This document shows, one piece after another, positions 21,564-32,937 of a stretch of 64,000 nt of DNA. This DNA comes from Zingiber officinale. Lineage: Eukaryota > Streptophyta > Magnoliopsida > Zingiberales > Zingiberaceae. The position numbers were made by a program, and so were the translations under genes. The stretch covers positions 67,058,239 through 67,122,238 of the forward strand of contig NC_056005.1 in NCBI RefSeq assembly GCF_018446385.1, given 5' to 3'. The notes beneath the pieces are model-generated. The model saw nothing but the letters and a program-made list of their open reading frames with translations. It made no database searches and was not told where the DNA came from. Positions within the stretch are counted from its first letter, which is position 1; each line of letters opens with the position of its first letter.

Positions 21564-22190
21564 CTTTTTCTAGTTCCAACATCATTGATTTATGCTCCCC
21601 CTCAATCCTTTAGGTACTTGCTTCTTCAATTTCCTCCTCGGATGTTGAACACCTCCCAACTTCTGAATCCTCTCATTCTTCACTCAAAGAGTCTCTCTCT
21701 TTGAATTTGTCTTCATTTTTCAAAGTGGAGGGATTTTTAGGGAGCTTGGCTAATTTGCTCTACAATTCATTTACGCTCTTATAATATCCTATTTTGCATA
21801 AAATATTATTAAGCAATAAATTAACCAAAACTTTGGTTACCTTATCATTTGTCTCGAATTTTCTTAGTTGCTCCTCGGTCCATTTTTTTTTCTTGAGAAG
21901 TTTCCCTTTGCTATCCATTAGAGATTGAAATTCCTCCATTAGAGCAAACCATTGTTCTATCTCCATCATGAAAAAATATTTAACCTTTGATTTCCAAAGA
22001 TCGAAGCTTCCAATTTAGAATAGTTGAGGTGCTCGGATATCATATCCGAATCCATCTTGACACTCTATTTTTGGACTTGAGCTCTTGAATGATAATTTCT
22101 TGACTTGTTGAAATTAAAGCTTCAAGTTTCAAACCTCTTCTTCATCTAGCTTGTTGCTCTCTCAGTAATTAGTCCAATAAAGAGCGACCT
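21564..22190 (-). pseudogene. Copia gag N-terminal fragment (minus strand)
   Basis: On the minus strand, from about 22000 to 21760, a frame contains KKKWTEEQLRKFETNDKV, which matches the N-terminal gag region of SIRE/Tork-type copia elements (compare SRWSAEQTRKGQADAKAV in the element at 50105). It lies next to a primer-binding site and LTR at 22191-23265, so it is the 5' end of an element whose remaining body was lost or displaced by LTR B. Frames are broken and the remainder toward 21564 is Ser/Glu-rich with stops. It cannot encode a functional gag. Confidence 0.6.
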
Positions 22191-22202
22191 TGCTCTAATA
22201 CC
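22191..22202 (-). promoter_or_regulatory. Primer-binding site (minus-strand copia)
   Basis: GCTCTAATACCA on the + strand is the complement of TGGTATTAGAGC, one base off the initiator tRNA-Met site TGGTATCAGAGC. It lies three bases from the LTR boundary at 22206. Confidence 0.75.
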
Positions 22203-22205
22203 ATT

Positions 22206-23265
22206 TGTTAGGACACTCCAGGAGGTAGAAGTGGTGATTATCTACAATCATTTTATCTTGATGATTTGTTATAGTAGAAAACTTGAAATAATGCTAACAC
22301 CTAGATTTACTTGGTATCCACCTCCTTGAGGTAACTAATCCAAGGATCCATATAGTGCACACACTCTATTATGAAAAATACTCCTCTTCAGAAATAATCC
22401 GGAAGTGAAAAAATCTCGTACAAGCTCACAATAAGAAAATACAATATGGAAATGAATATACAAGATAATAAACACCTTGCTTGATCTCTTGTATCTTGTA
22501 GATGCCTCTTGATAATTGGAAAGTGCAGTAACACTTGTCTTCCAAGAGCTTAAGAACTAGAGGAGAGTGTGCGAGAGAGATGCTTCTTCAAACCTTTGCA
22601 AAAACCCTTTTCTAGGGTTCACTTGGCATCGCTAATCAATTAGGATTTTCTCTAATCGATTACCACATCATTTGACCGTCTAACAACCTGCAGAATGACT
22701 CTTTTTTCGACCCCTAATTGATTGGTGAGTCATCTCAATCGATTGAGAAATACTTAATTGATTTTTAAATAACCTGCAGAATGACTTGGACTTTCCTGGT
22801 CATCTGCATCGTCGGCGGGCAGAATCATTAGGTAAAGGAAAGTCCAAGTGGGTCTGGGAGGACCGTAGACAGTCGGATGATTGTGAATGACCGTCTAACA
22901 ACCTGCAGAATGACTTGGACTTTCCTTTACCTAACCCTTGCCAACATGAGGTCCTCCTAGACCCACTTGGACTTTCCTTTACCTAATCTTCGAGTTAGGT
23001 CTTTGCTTTTGCCAACATACGGTCCTCCTAGACCTACTTGGATTTTCTTTTGTCAATGTGTGGTCCTCCTAAACCCACTTGGACTTTCCTTTGCGTAATG
23101 CTCAAGTAAGGACTTTCCTAACCAAGTATCTAGTTAATCTCGACCTACTTGACCTCGTCTCACATATTATCCAAAATATATTGTCAAAACATCAAAATTC
23201 AAGCCCGAACCCACTCGAGTTTGGTCACACTAGTCAACCTCGACTCAAGGATGATTGCACTAACA
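22206..23265 (-). repeat. SIRE-like copia 5' LTR (LTR D), minus orientation
   Basis: On the + strand it runs from TGTTAGGACACTCC to GATTGCACTAACA. It holds repeats of CACTTGGACTTTCC near 22785-23090. The other LTR of this element is not in the window and no TSD could be confirmed. Confidence 0.75.
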
Positions 23266-24252
23266 ATCTCCCAACACGTATAACCACTGTAGGGAAGCAA
23301 AGTTTGACATTCCAGTTGACCAGAGGGAGTCCGAGGCAACTAGCTAGTGATAACTCTCGATGAAGGAATTCAAAGGGTCCAAGCGACTGTATTGGGTCTG
23401 GGCAACCAGAGGCTACGAGCGACTGAACATCTTTAAGGCGATCGAGAGATGGCAGCAATCCAAGTGAGTCGGGTCAAGATTAAGATTGACCCCTCTCCTG
23501 ATGGCTGGAGGGGTTCTAGTCAATTAGAGAGCATCGTTAATGTTATTTAATGGATAAAAGTTATAGTCACATTAGCACCTATCCATGTGACCAGAGAAGG
23601 ATTATATAAATAAATTTGAGATAGAGCTTGAAAATCACTCATCTACACATTCACTCTTATTTTAGTGCTCTAAGTACTCTCTTGTCTTTTCTGCTGCGAC
23701 ACATTGCAACCCATGCTCCATTTCTAATCGACAATACCCGTGTAACATTTTCATTTATTTTTTTTGTTGTTTCATTGATTGGATTTGTACTTAACCTTTT
23801 TAGATTTTTTTAATAAGATTTTTTCATTTCCAGAGACTTTATGGAAAGGACGAATTAGTAATAAGAATTAGATTTTTATAATTATTATATTTATTTATAT
23901 TTCTAATTTAATTGATCAACTATTTGCATATTTAATTATTATACTTATATTATTTTATTTTACTAAATATTATTTTATCTTATTTAAATCAATCTAAGTA
24001 ATTTTTATTTCTATTCATTCCATTATTTTTAGTTATTATATGGTCATAAAATTGATAATGGTATTCGCACATCTTTCAGCGTTGAGTTCCGTTGTACGTA
24101 AAAAAAACTACGAAGAAAATGCTATATAATAAGTGTTATAAAAATAGTCGATGGCACAATAAGTTATTATCTTATATTCAATTACCAATGATAGATAATA
24201 TGTATTTATTTAGTCATGGAACAATTATATTAGTTGATGTATATATATTCAT
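23266..24252. other. Intergenic, 3' flank of the pyruvate decarboxylase gene
   Basis: The left half (to about 23720) has a promoter-like ATTATATAAATAAATTT near 23596 and mixed composition, possibly another decayed LTR. The right half is strongly AT-rich. No gene is supported. Confidence 0.5.
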
Positions 24253-24529
24253 TTATCGGTATTTGGGGGGTCTACTGTTAGCCAAAGCAAGCCTAGAGCC
24301 GAGCTGGAGCAGCTCTTTGCTGGTATCATCCCTGTGAAGGATGACCTCGAGAAAGCACAGGCACTCTTTCATTTTCCCCATCGTCACATCCATGGCTTTC
24401 TTCAGCTCCTCCTCATTCGTCACCTGCATTCGATTGATTCCACATACATTGTTACGATCAAAACTCTCATCTTTATTATAATCTTAATTACGATCAATCA
24501 ATTAGCATCATAATTAATATGTATCTTCT

Positions 24530-24570
<41 letters not shown>

Positions 24571-26648
24571 TATATATAAACTAATTACCTTCATGGTCCA
24601 GCATTTACCCTCGCCATTTTGGATGGCGTCCACAAAGGCAGTGTAATTCCAGTTCCTAATGACGTTGTAAGGTCCATCGTGGATCTCCACCTCGGTGGAG
24701 TAGCCGCCGTTGTTTATGAGGAAGATGATGCTATTCTGCCCCCATCGCAGCATCGTCGACACCTCTTGCCCAGTCATCTATGTGCGTTCGATCGCGGAAA
24801 GGTGCATGATCGATTTAACAAATGATCTATGTACGTACTAAATTAGTGTGAAAGTGTATACGTACGTAATTCTGAGGTATACCTGAAAGCTGCCGTCTCC
24901 GACGCAGGCGATGACACGCTTCTTGCCGTTCAAGGCCTGCGCGTAACCCAGCGTGGCTCCCACCGACCATCCAGTGGATGCGTACGACATTTGCGAAGCG
25001 TAGCTGGAGAATTGCGATGAACGCAGAGACAAAAATAGCAATGCAGGTATAAAGAAAACAAATAAACAATTGCAATTCATATTGCTCACGATTACATTTA
25101 TACAATTCAATAAAAGTAATATGACAAATATAGTAATAAAAATTATTAAATATGGTAAATATTTGACAATTGAAATCAATTTCTTGAATTGTACGTTATT
25201 TTTGTCTTCGTTATGCATCTAAAACTAGAAACCATTCGATCGAGTGTACCTGCAGCCTTGCGGAAGGCTCAGATTCTGGCAGTTGAACCAGGAGTCACCG
25301 GTGTCGACGACGACGGCGGTGTCCCCGGAGAGCAGCCTTTGGATGTGGGTGAACAGCACGTTCAGCCTCAGCGGCTCCCCGGGCTGGCAGTCCGGCGGCT
25401 GCCTGACGGGAACGAACATCCGGCAGTAGTTGGCGTAGGCGGTGGTGTTCCTCCTCAGCCTCTCCTGCAACGCTCGCAGGAAGTCCTTAAGGCGGACGCC
25501 GACGAAGACCGTCCCGCCGGCCACCACCACACGCTCCGGCTCCACCACGACGCTCTTCTTCATGTCGAGCGGGAGGGAAAAGCCGAACGTGGTTATGTCG
25601 TCGAAGACGGGGCCCACGAAGACGTAGGCGTCGGCGGACTCCACGATCTCCGCGCAGAAAGGGGCGCTCAACGCTCCCCAGTAGGTGCCGATGAACCGCG
25701 GGTGGTGCTCCGGGACGAGCCCCTTTGCGGCGGGAAGCACCGCGATCGCGAAGCCAGAGGCGTCCGCCAAATCGACAAAGTCGTCCACTGCACCGGCATC
25801 CCGTAACTTGGGGCCGCCCAGCATCACCGGTTTCACTGCCCTGTTCAACAACTCCGTCGCCGTCGCCACCGCATCTTCTAACTCCGCCTTATTGCTTAAC
25901 CTATCAATTTAAACAACCAAATTCGATTGAAAGGCAAGATCCATTTATTTGGGAGAAACAGAGGCGGCTTAATTACTCTGGAGCGAGCTCGAAGGGAACC
26001 GGTTCGCGGCTAAATGTTACGTGAGGAATGGAAACCAGATTGCAACAGATGCTGATGTACACGGGCTTGCTCTGTTTCAGAGCGGCGGAGATGGCAGTGT
26101 CGATGAGTTCCCGGGCGTTCTCGAGGTTGTTCACTACTGCCTGTTTTCCATTAATTGCACACGTTTCAGAAACGCAGCAAGATCGGATCTTTAGTTTAGA
26201 GAAGATCATCATGTGTATTTATTTATTTGCTTGTTTGTACCTGGAAGCAAGTAATAGTTTTGAAGCATTGGAATTCCTGCGAGAAGTCCGAGAGGCCGAT
26301 GGTGTGATGGAGGATGCGGTGATTGGTGCCGTAGTTGTTGGAGTTGGGCCCGCCGACGATGCAGATGACCGGGATGCTCTCACTGTAGGCGCCGGCGATG
26401 GCATTGATGATGCTGAACCCGCCGACGTTGAAAGTGACGATGCATGAGCCAATTCCACGGGCGCGGGCGTAGCCGTCGGCGGCGTACCCGGCGTTGAGCT
26501 CGTTGCAGCAGCCGACGAGGCGGAGGCCGGGCTCAGCAACGATGGAGTCGAGGAGGCTGAGGTTGGAGTCGCCCGGAACGGAGAAGACGTCCTGGACGCC
26601 CAGCTGGACCAGGCGCCGGGCGAGGTGGTGGCCGAGGGTTCCCTTCAT
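24253..26648 (-). CDS. PDC: Pyruvate decarboxylase (six exons)
   Basis: Exons on the minus strand: 26648-26241, 26140-25977, 25900-25250, 25003-24883, 24777-24589, 24423-24253. All introns are GT...AG, all phases fit, and the product is 567 aa. The enzyme is a thiamine-diphosphate, Mg-dependent cytosolic decarboxylase that turns pyruvate into acetaldehyde plus CO2, feeding ethanol fermentation under low oxygen. Visible: Asp27 in VPGD, catalytic Glu50 in [15 protein letters not shown], the His-His pair 114-115, the central TPP-fold domain (exon 3), GDSWFNCQ, and the cofactor motif GDGSFQ (443-448) to INN (471). Odd points: one extra His (His110, TNHRILHH versus the usual TNRILHH), Thr476 just before Glu477 where Ile is usual, and Ser28 for Phe in VPGDFN. 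The N-terminus is short for plants (typically about 590-610 aa). An AG acceptor at about 26691-26692 allows an upstream exon. Probably a divergent paralogue. Confidence 0.92.
24535..24567. repeat. (TA)n microsatellite in the last intron of PDC
   Basis: A run of TA dinucleotides within the intron at 24424-24588. Confidence 0.9.
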
Positions 26649-28826
26649 GGCCGCGACTGGCGACTTTCCGCCGAAATGTTTGGGTTCTGAGAATGCAAGC
26701 AATTAGAAATATCTATAGAAAGTTAAAAAAGGACTTTTCTATAAATAAATAAATAAATCCATCAATATTATCACCAAAGAAAATAAAACAACTACCAGCC
26801 TCCTGCAAAATGTAACAACTACTATTTATTAACCCTTGCATTTCTCACATTATAATACTGGACCATTTAATCAATCAATATAAATAAATCAATCAATTTC
26901 ATAATTTATCTATCGATATTGTACGATAATACAGATTTTAGATGAGCAATATTATATTTTATTTCAATTATTTGTAGGATGTGTTTTCGTTTGAGTTATC
27001 ATATATAAATTTGATTATATAATAATCATATAATCAAGATTATAAAAAATAAAGTATAATTATTAGGTTCAATTTAGATAATGCAATAAAAATTTATTTG
27101 TTTGAAGGTTTAATAAATAATCTAATTTAATATTTTTTTATATTATCCTCATTTACAAAATCAATCATACATATAAGTTTCTTTTTACTTTTTACTTTTT
27201 CTTTTTCACTTTTTTTTATGTGTTTTTAAATTTTTATTTTATTTTTTAACATTTTTTATTTTTTAACATTTTTTAAATTTTTTTTGTGTTTATGTTTTTT
27301 ATTTTTTACATTTTTTTTAATTTTTTACGCTTTTTTAATTTTTTAATTTTTTAATTTTTTCTATTTTTTATTGTTTATTTTTTTATCTTTTTATCTTTTT
27401 ATATTTTTTTACCTTTTTTCTATTTTTTAATTATTTTTTATGTTTTTTATTTTTTAATGTTTTTTAAAAAAAATTTCATTTTTTATTATTTTTTACGTTT
27501 TTTTCTATTTTTTACATTTTTTATTTTTTTTAGGTTGTATCTAATTTTTAATATTTTTTATTTTTGTTTTTTTACCTATTTTTCTTTTTTTTTAAAAAAA
27601 ATATTTTATTTTTCTCTTACGTTTTTTGGCATATTTTTCTTTTATCTGATGATATTTTGGGTAAAAAAATTTTAGTAACATCGAAATAAAAAAAATCTCA
27701 ATTTTTTGAGGTTTTCTGATTCCAAATTGCATATCTTTTTTATTTACATATCGGACATAAAACATTATTTAAGATTCATCGATTACCTAAATTAAATAAA
27801 ATTTTCATGAATAATTTTAAATAGATAATTAAAATTATCAATAATAATCTTCAGTTAAATACATCCTAATGTTTATAACTTTTACCGAGTTGATCATGTT
27901 CGTTTTATCTACCGTGCAGTTGACCACTTTAGAGGAGAAAATAACTATATTAATGAGCATAGAAGATTAAACTCAATAAAAATACTCTTTAATTTCAATA
28001 AAAAAAATATAATAATTTCTTTTAAATAGTGATTATTTTTTGAAACAAAATAAATTAAGGATGTACTTTTATAAAAATAAGAGAAGCGTGCCTGTGATGA
28101 TTTTAGAAACTTCCTCTTCTAATTTTTGGCTAAATAAATATTTTATTATTTTTCTGATTTCATAATTAATTCACCGACCACATTAAAGTGGATGAGGAAC
28201 TTTGCTTTAAAACTTCATACATTACCGTGTACGCCATTACATTAGAAAAGCTACCATTTAAAAAACATATGGTTTCTAATAACTCAGAGGATTCACTGAT
28301 ATGTAAGATTCCAATTCATTTAAATGCAGATTATTTTAATTCGTTAATCTTAAATTTTCTATGGTAGTTATATTGATCATGTGATTTCTAAATTCCAAAT
28401 TAACTTAGACTAATGCACGTGTATTAGATTTGTAATTCTAATATGCATCATTTAACATGAGATGATACTAATTAATGTTTGAATTATAATCCTCAATCTA
28501 AGGGAGCATTCGCTTATTTTTTATTTTTGCACAAAAAAATCTCAAACACAATATTAAATGGCAAGTAGAATGCGTGAATAATATTAAAGTTATAAATAAA
28601 AGCTAAAATAAAAAATAAATGAAACACATGCAAGAAAATAGATATGATCTTGAGACTTTATTCTTACTCTAAGATTTATGATGCATTTGGTGCATCGCCT
28701 ATAAAGTACTGATCATTGGATGCTAATGATGAGGCTTCTTCTAGAGGTTATCTTGAGCCTCCTGTCTCATTCCAATCATACGGTCCAAGGCACATGACGT
28801 GGAAACAAAGAACTCAATTTCTCATA
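26649..28826. other. Intergenic, 5' flank of PDC
   Basis: AT-rich throughout. A T-rich low-complexity block built from TTTTTTA words spans about 27180-27640. An apparent 3' splice-site (TTGCATTCTCAG on the minus strand, AG at 26691-26692) lies 44 bases upstream of the PDC ATG. No retroelement domain and no second gene are seen. Confidence 0.6.
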
Positions 28827-28841
28827 ACAAGATCCACACAA

Positions 28842-29040
28842 AAAAAATGTGGAACCGTCACATCAACGGTCCCCCTAGAGCCGGTCCCACGGATATGGAG
28901 AGAGGTAAATGCAGGTACACAGGTGAAAAATACATAGCGGAGACGTTAACCCCAGGCAGTGACACCCCGGGGATCGACTCCTGGACCTTTCAACCACAGA
29001 ACTATGCACTCCCCATCTGTGCTACGCCCTAGGGACAATG
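28842..29040 (-). mobile_element. tRNA-derived SINE, 15-bp TSD
   Basis: Flanked by ACAAGATCCACACAA at 28827-28841 and 29041-29055. On the minus strand the body starts CATTGTCCCTAGGGCG, then has an A-box-like GTAGCACAGATGGGGAG and a B-box-like GGAGTCGATCCCC, and ends with a short T run (TTCCACATTTTTTT). The body is about 199 bases. The layout fits the plant Au-SINE type, but the family name is a guess. Confidence 0.75.
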
Positions 29041-30111
29041 ACAAGATCCACACAAGTTAGGGAGTATTGGAGATATTCAATAAAACCGAGTATGGGAGAT
29101 ATTCCATTAAAACCCTTCTGGTACTTAAGCCTAGAAACTCCCTTCCTTCCATGAGATGAAAGTTCTCTGGTATGCCAAACTAGTGTCTCAAATGTCCCTG
29201 ATGCGGTGGCTTCCTTTTGCTCTTACATGGGTCAAGAGTCCTAATGACCTGTCAGTCAAAGTCACACCAAGTCAAACTTGACCCATAGAAGAATCAACTC
29301 CATTTAGGTGGGATGCAGATCTGATCAAACCTATTAAGTACCCCAATCCACTGCATCTTAGTCTCGGACTCCGTCTTAACAATATACTTCATCTCAGTCT
29401 CACACTCTCTCAAACTCGGACTCTGTCTTAGTAGTAGACTCCCTCTCAGTCTTCCCCGTTATCCTTGACAACATCTCCGTCTCAGCTTCAGTTGTCAATG
29501 TTCTCCTTCAAAGGTGAATCTCAACATCACCTCCTCCAAGCCCATTGTGTACTAATGTCATTTTCCTTATCCTTCAAATAGGTTCATGCTCTACGCGGAA
29601 TCATTGGCAGTAACGGCGAATATTCCAGAATGCGTGGCATCCTAAGAATGATGGGGCAATTACAAGGTTGTCATACCCGATCCCTCAGATACCTCTCATA
29701 TTGACACATGGCGCTAGGTGAGTGGGAAGGCAACCAACGGCTATCAGATAAAGTCTTCTCTATGGCCCCTGTGATTATGATATTCCAGCCGACATGGAGA
29801 TGCTCTTCAGAGGACCATACAATCACTCATGATTTAACGAAGGTAAAGACAAGGCATTCCATGATTTCTGAGCGAACTCCACCATGTTCTATCTTCTTCC
29901 TTCTCCTTCGTTTTTCACACATCAACTCATGCAAATCCTAATTTGAGCATTGGAGTGACCCAAGGATCCATCCCACGATCAATCTAACCCTCCATTTGAG
30001 TGTGTTCTAGGTCCCTTCATCTTCTTCATCGATGATCATCCGAGCTCATGTTCGTTAGTTAGATTGTTGATTGATGGCTTGATGATCCATTGTACTTTGG
30101 TAGGAATAAAT

Positions 30112-30129
30112 TGGTGTCGTCTATGAGAA
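30112..30129 (+). promoter_or_regulatory. Degenerate primer-binding site of the Tat-like element
   Basis: TGGTGTCGTCTATGAGAA resembles the TGGCGCCGTCTGTGGGAA type found after Tat-lineage LTRs. Its differences are all C-to-T or G-to-A. Confidence 0.6.
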
Positions 30130-30597
30130 GCCTGAGCCAAGACGTTGTGATGGTTAATACTAGAAGGACTTCTGACAATCGTAACTCCGATAAGGAAAAA
30201 ACCTGTGGTTGAGAAGCAATAATTACATAAGAGAATGTTAATTAAATGATTTTCCAAGGTATTATTGGATTTCTATAATAGTACCCTTTCTCACAACGTC
30301 CATTGGCAGGAGGCCTCCCTCTCTTAGAGGGAGTGCTTCCTCAAGTGGATCAAGTGCTTCCGCCTTTCTTTGGGGGTCCCACCATCGGCGACCCCAATTA
30401 ACGAAGGCGATGCACTTCATGGAGAAGCTTCCCATGATTCACAAGTAAGGGAAATGTTACCCTGGGGCCGCAAGCGAAAGACTCATGCTTCTAACAAGAT
30501 AAATACCCAAGGAACACCTTTCTCTAAGGGGGTCCTTGAAAAAGAATTACCTCGGCATTTCTGACAATCGCCATTAGTTGAGTACACAGGGTCATCT

Positions 30598-32491
30598 TGT
30601 AGGATCATAAGCACATGAGGGGGGGGGGGGGGGGGGAGGGGTGAATCATGTGATTTAGAAAAGTCATTCTTTTTTGGACTTTTAAAAATAAGTGCGAGTG
30701 CATAACAAAAAAATAAACGATTAAGCAAAAAAAAAACTTATTCGATTTTTAATTGATTCGGAGCTTTCGGCGACTCCTACTCCAAGACCCAAGTCCTTTG
30801 GACCTTCCGATGTATAATCTTCTAAATAATCATAATTTAGTACAAAGAAAAATAAAGAGGAAGTGTAACAAACCTACACTTCCTTAGTAATAAACTAAAT
30901 TACTTTAAATTAAATGTTACCAACACAATATGTCGAAGTGGCAGCACTTGTGTGTTAGTGTTAGTTTGTCAATAACAGTTGGTCATAGTCAAGCACTAGC
31001 ATGTTGCAGCATAGGAGTAGGATGATGTCACAGCAACCGAAAGGTCATGAATTAGAGTAGAGGAGTTAATTTGAAGGTACTGGTTGAAGTCTCTTATATA
31101 GACCTTTTTAGGTGCTCGAATCACTCCTGTGCGTCTCCAACGAGGCCTATCCGATCGTGGGACTTTGTTGACTTATCCACCTCCATGAGTCTGGACCATT
31201 CCTGTAACGCCCCGGCCCGGGTGGGCCCCACCCGGATCGAACCGGGAACTCCACCAGAATTGCCCATCGGGTTGACGACTAGCTCCACAGACCACCGGAG
31301 GTCCTTTCAACGTGCTTTGTCATCACTCACGCCCACCCTGGAAAACTTCCCAAGAGCAGATTGATGGATAGTTTGAGTGCTCTATACAGGTATTGGAGGA
31401 TCTACAGATGGTGGATTATGGATTTCAGAGATAGTTGATTTTTCCCGTAGTTGGCTAGATTACAGAGTGGGAGTAGCGGGAATAGGGTGAGTTCATAGAT
31501 CACAGAGTCGTCGCTATTCACTTGGAGGTGGATTACTATGGTTGGAGATATGTTTAGGATGCTAGGATAGAGTAGTTGATGAGGATGCTGCTTAGTTGAT
31601 ACCCTTAGATGAGGATCCCTGAGTTGAGCAATAAATTTGAGAACCAAATTTTTGTTAGTGGGGGAGAATGTAAAATACGATACTCAAATACAGAATCAGG
31701 GTATTACAATTCCTGGGTGCCAGGACCACTGACTTGGTCATTCCTCGGTGAAACTCTATCCGTAGAAAGTCTATCCAACTCTGGGTGCTTGAACCATCCC
31801 CGAGCGCTTGAACTCTGTCGTGTTCTGGCCAACCAGAGTGCACCAACTCAGCTACTCACGCGCCTGGGTTCGGTCCAATCCAAGCGCTTAGATCCACTCC
31901 AACACCCGAATGTCCAGGCACCTGGACCCTTCTAGGGCACCTAGAAACTCTTTTTCTAGCTAACTTACAACTATGATTCCATACAAGATACAATAGTCTA
32001 AGAAACAAAAATTACTCTATAAAACAGAGTTAGCATATTAAAAATAAGATCAATTTATGACTTAAATCCTATCTTCCCAAGACCAGGATCTAGTCATGAT
32101 CTCAACGTAGACTTTCAAAATGGATCTAAGTGGACCAGCATTTATAGATCCACTAGGGCTTGCCCTCACTGTATTACTCTCCCCCAGTACTTACCTCACT
32201 TACTATTACAGACTTACTTAACTCTTGACCCACCTAGTCTTCATGCTAGATGCCCCATCTGGACTTCAACAATTGCCCGAGGATCCAATTAGATTTCTTG
32301 CCAGATATCAACTCATCTGGTCTTCCCATGTCAATTTTCAACCTAACTAGACTTTAGCATAGTGTCAGGTCTTATCAAGTCTTTCAGTCCTACACATTTG
32401 GTAAATAGATTAGAAAATATAATATTTAATTTTAATCCATTTATCATTTATCAAAATCTAAGTTTGATTATTGTTGCTAATTGTACCAACA
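30598..32491 (-). mobile_element. SIRE-like solo LTR (LTR E), minus orientation, imperfect TSD
   Basis: On the + strand it runs from TGTAGGATCATAAGC with a long poly-G (about 30619-30640) to AATTGTACCAACA. Flanks are CATCT (30593-30597) and CTTCT (32492-32496), one mismatch. Tat gag resumes at once after it. It carries a Cassandra-derived insertion at 31203-31708 and degenerate palindromic words (for example CCAGGCACCTGG near 31914). Confidence 0.75.
31203..31708 (-). mobile_element. Cassandra-type solo LTR, chimeric, TSD ATTCC
   Basis: Flanked by ATTCC at 31198-31202 and 31709-31713. On the minus strand it starts TGTAATACCCTGATTCTG and ends GGGGCGTTACA; the last ~160 bases match the Cassandra LTR at 50185-50495. 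The middle, including most of the 5S-like domain, is replaced by about 330 bases. On the + strand these read like the 3' end of a chromovirus internal region (FENQIFVSGGECK, polypurine GTGGGGGAGAA, LTR start TGTAAAATAC). Confidence 0.7.
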
Positions 32492-32937
32492 CTTCTTACC
32501 ATGCAGATCATTTATGCCACTTTGAGAATGTTTCTATGTTACACTGATACTCAGATGATGTTAAGTGTCAAGTTTTTTTATGACCTTGTTAGGATCCACT
32601 CAACCATGGTTTAGCAGGCTTCCCGACTCTTCTATTTGTTCCTTTGCTGATTTCAAAGATGTGTTCCTACATCAATTCGCTAGTTGCAAGAAGATTTAGA
32701 AAACACCCCTTAAATTATTCTCTATTAAACAAATGTCTCAATAAACCCTCCGAGAATATCTACATAGATTTAATCAAGTCATCTGAGAAGTCCCTTCAAC
32801 TCCCTCGGAAATACTAACCAGTGCCTTCTACCAAGGCTTGATAGATGGAAATTTCTTTAGATCACTAGTGAAGAAATCCTCCGCGAGCTACCAGAAATTG
32901 TTGGAACGACCTAAAAAGTATATCTAGTTGAGGATGC

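Larger units (their letters stand above)
30150..32937 (+). pseudogene. Tat-like gag, split by a solo LTR
   Basis: The N-terminus MVNTRRTSDNRNSDKEKTC starts at 30150 and is typical of Tat gag; a TGA follows. A degraded Pro/Ser-rich stretch runs to about 30590. After the solo LTR (30598-32491), gag continues at 32497: a YHADHLCHFENVSMLH segment, then pieces equivalent to the capsid core (FLHQFASCKK, LHRFNQV, SAFYQGLIDGNFFRSLV) up to about 32937, with several stops and shifts of frame. Several stops are TAG where CAG is expected. It is a capsid-type protein remnant of a Ty3/gypsy element with no coding capacity now. Confidence 0.65.

Noticed and set aside
25189..25806. Long + strand frame opposite pyruvate decarboxylase exon 3
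   Set aside because: It is the antisense of GC-rich coding sequence; no family likeness, and the minus strand has clear catalytic motifs and splice sites.
27457..27675. Phe-rich small protein
   Set aside because: Translation of a T-rich low-complexity block.
30619..30640. Poly-G tract as a special signal
   Set aside because: All SIRE-like LTRs here have a variable poly-C/poly-G tract near the same end (also 8141, 21522, 38268, 61303); it is a normal, length-variable part of these LTRs.
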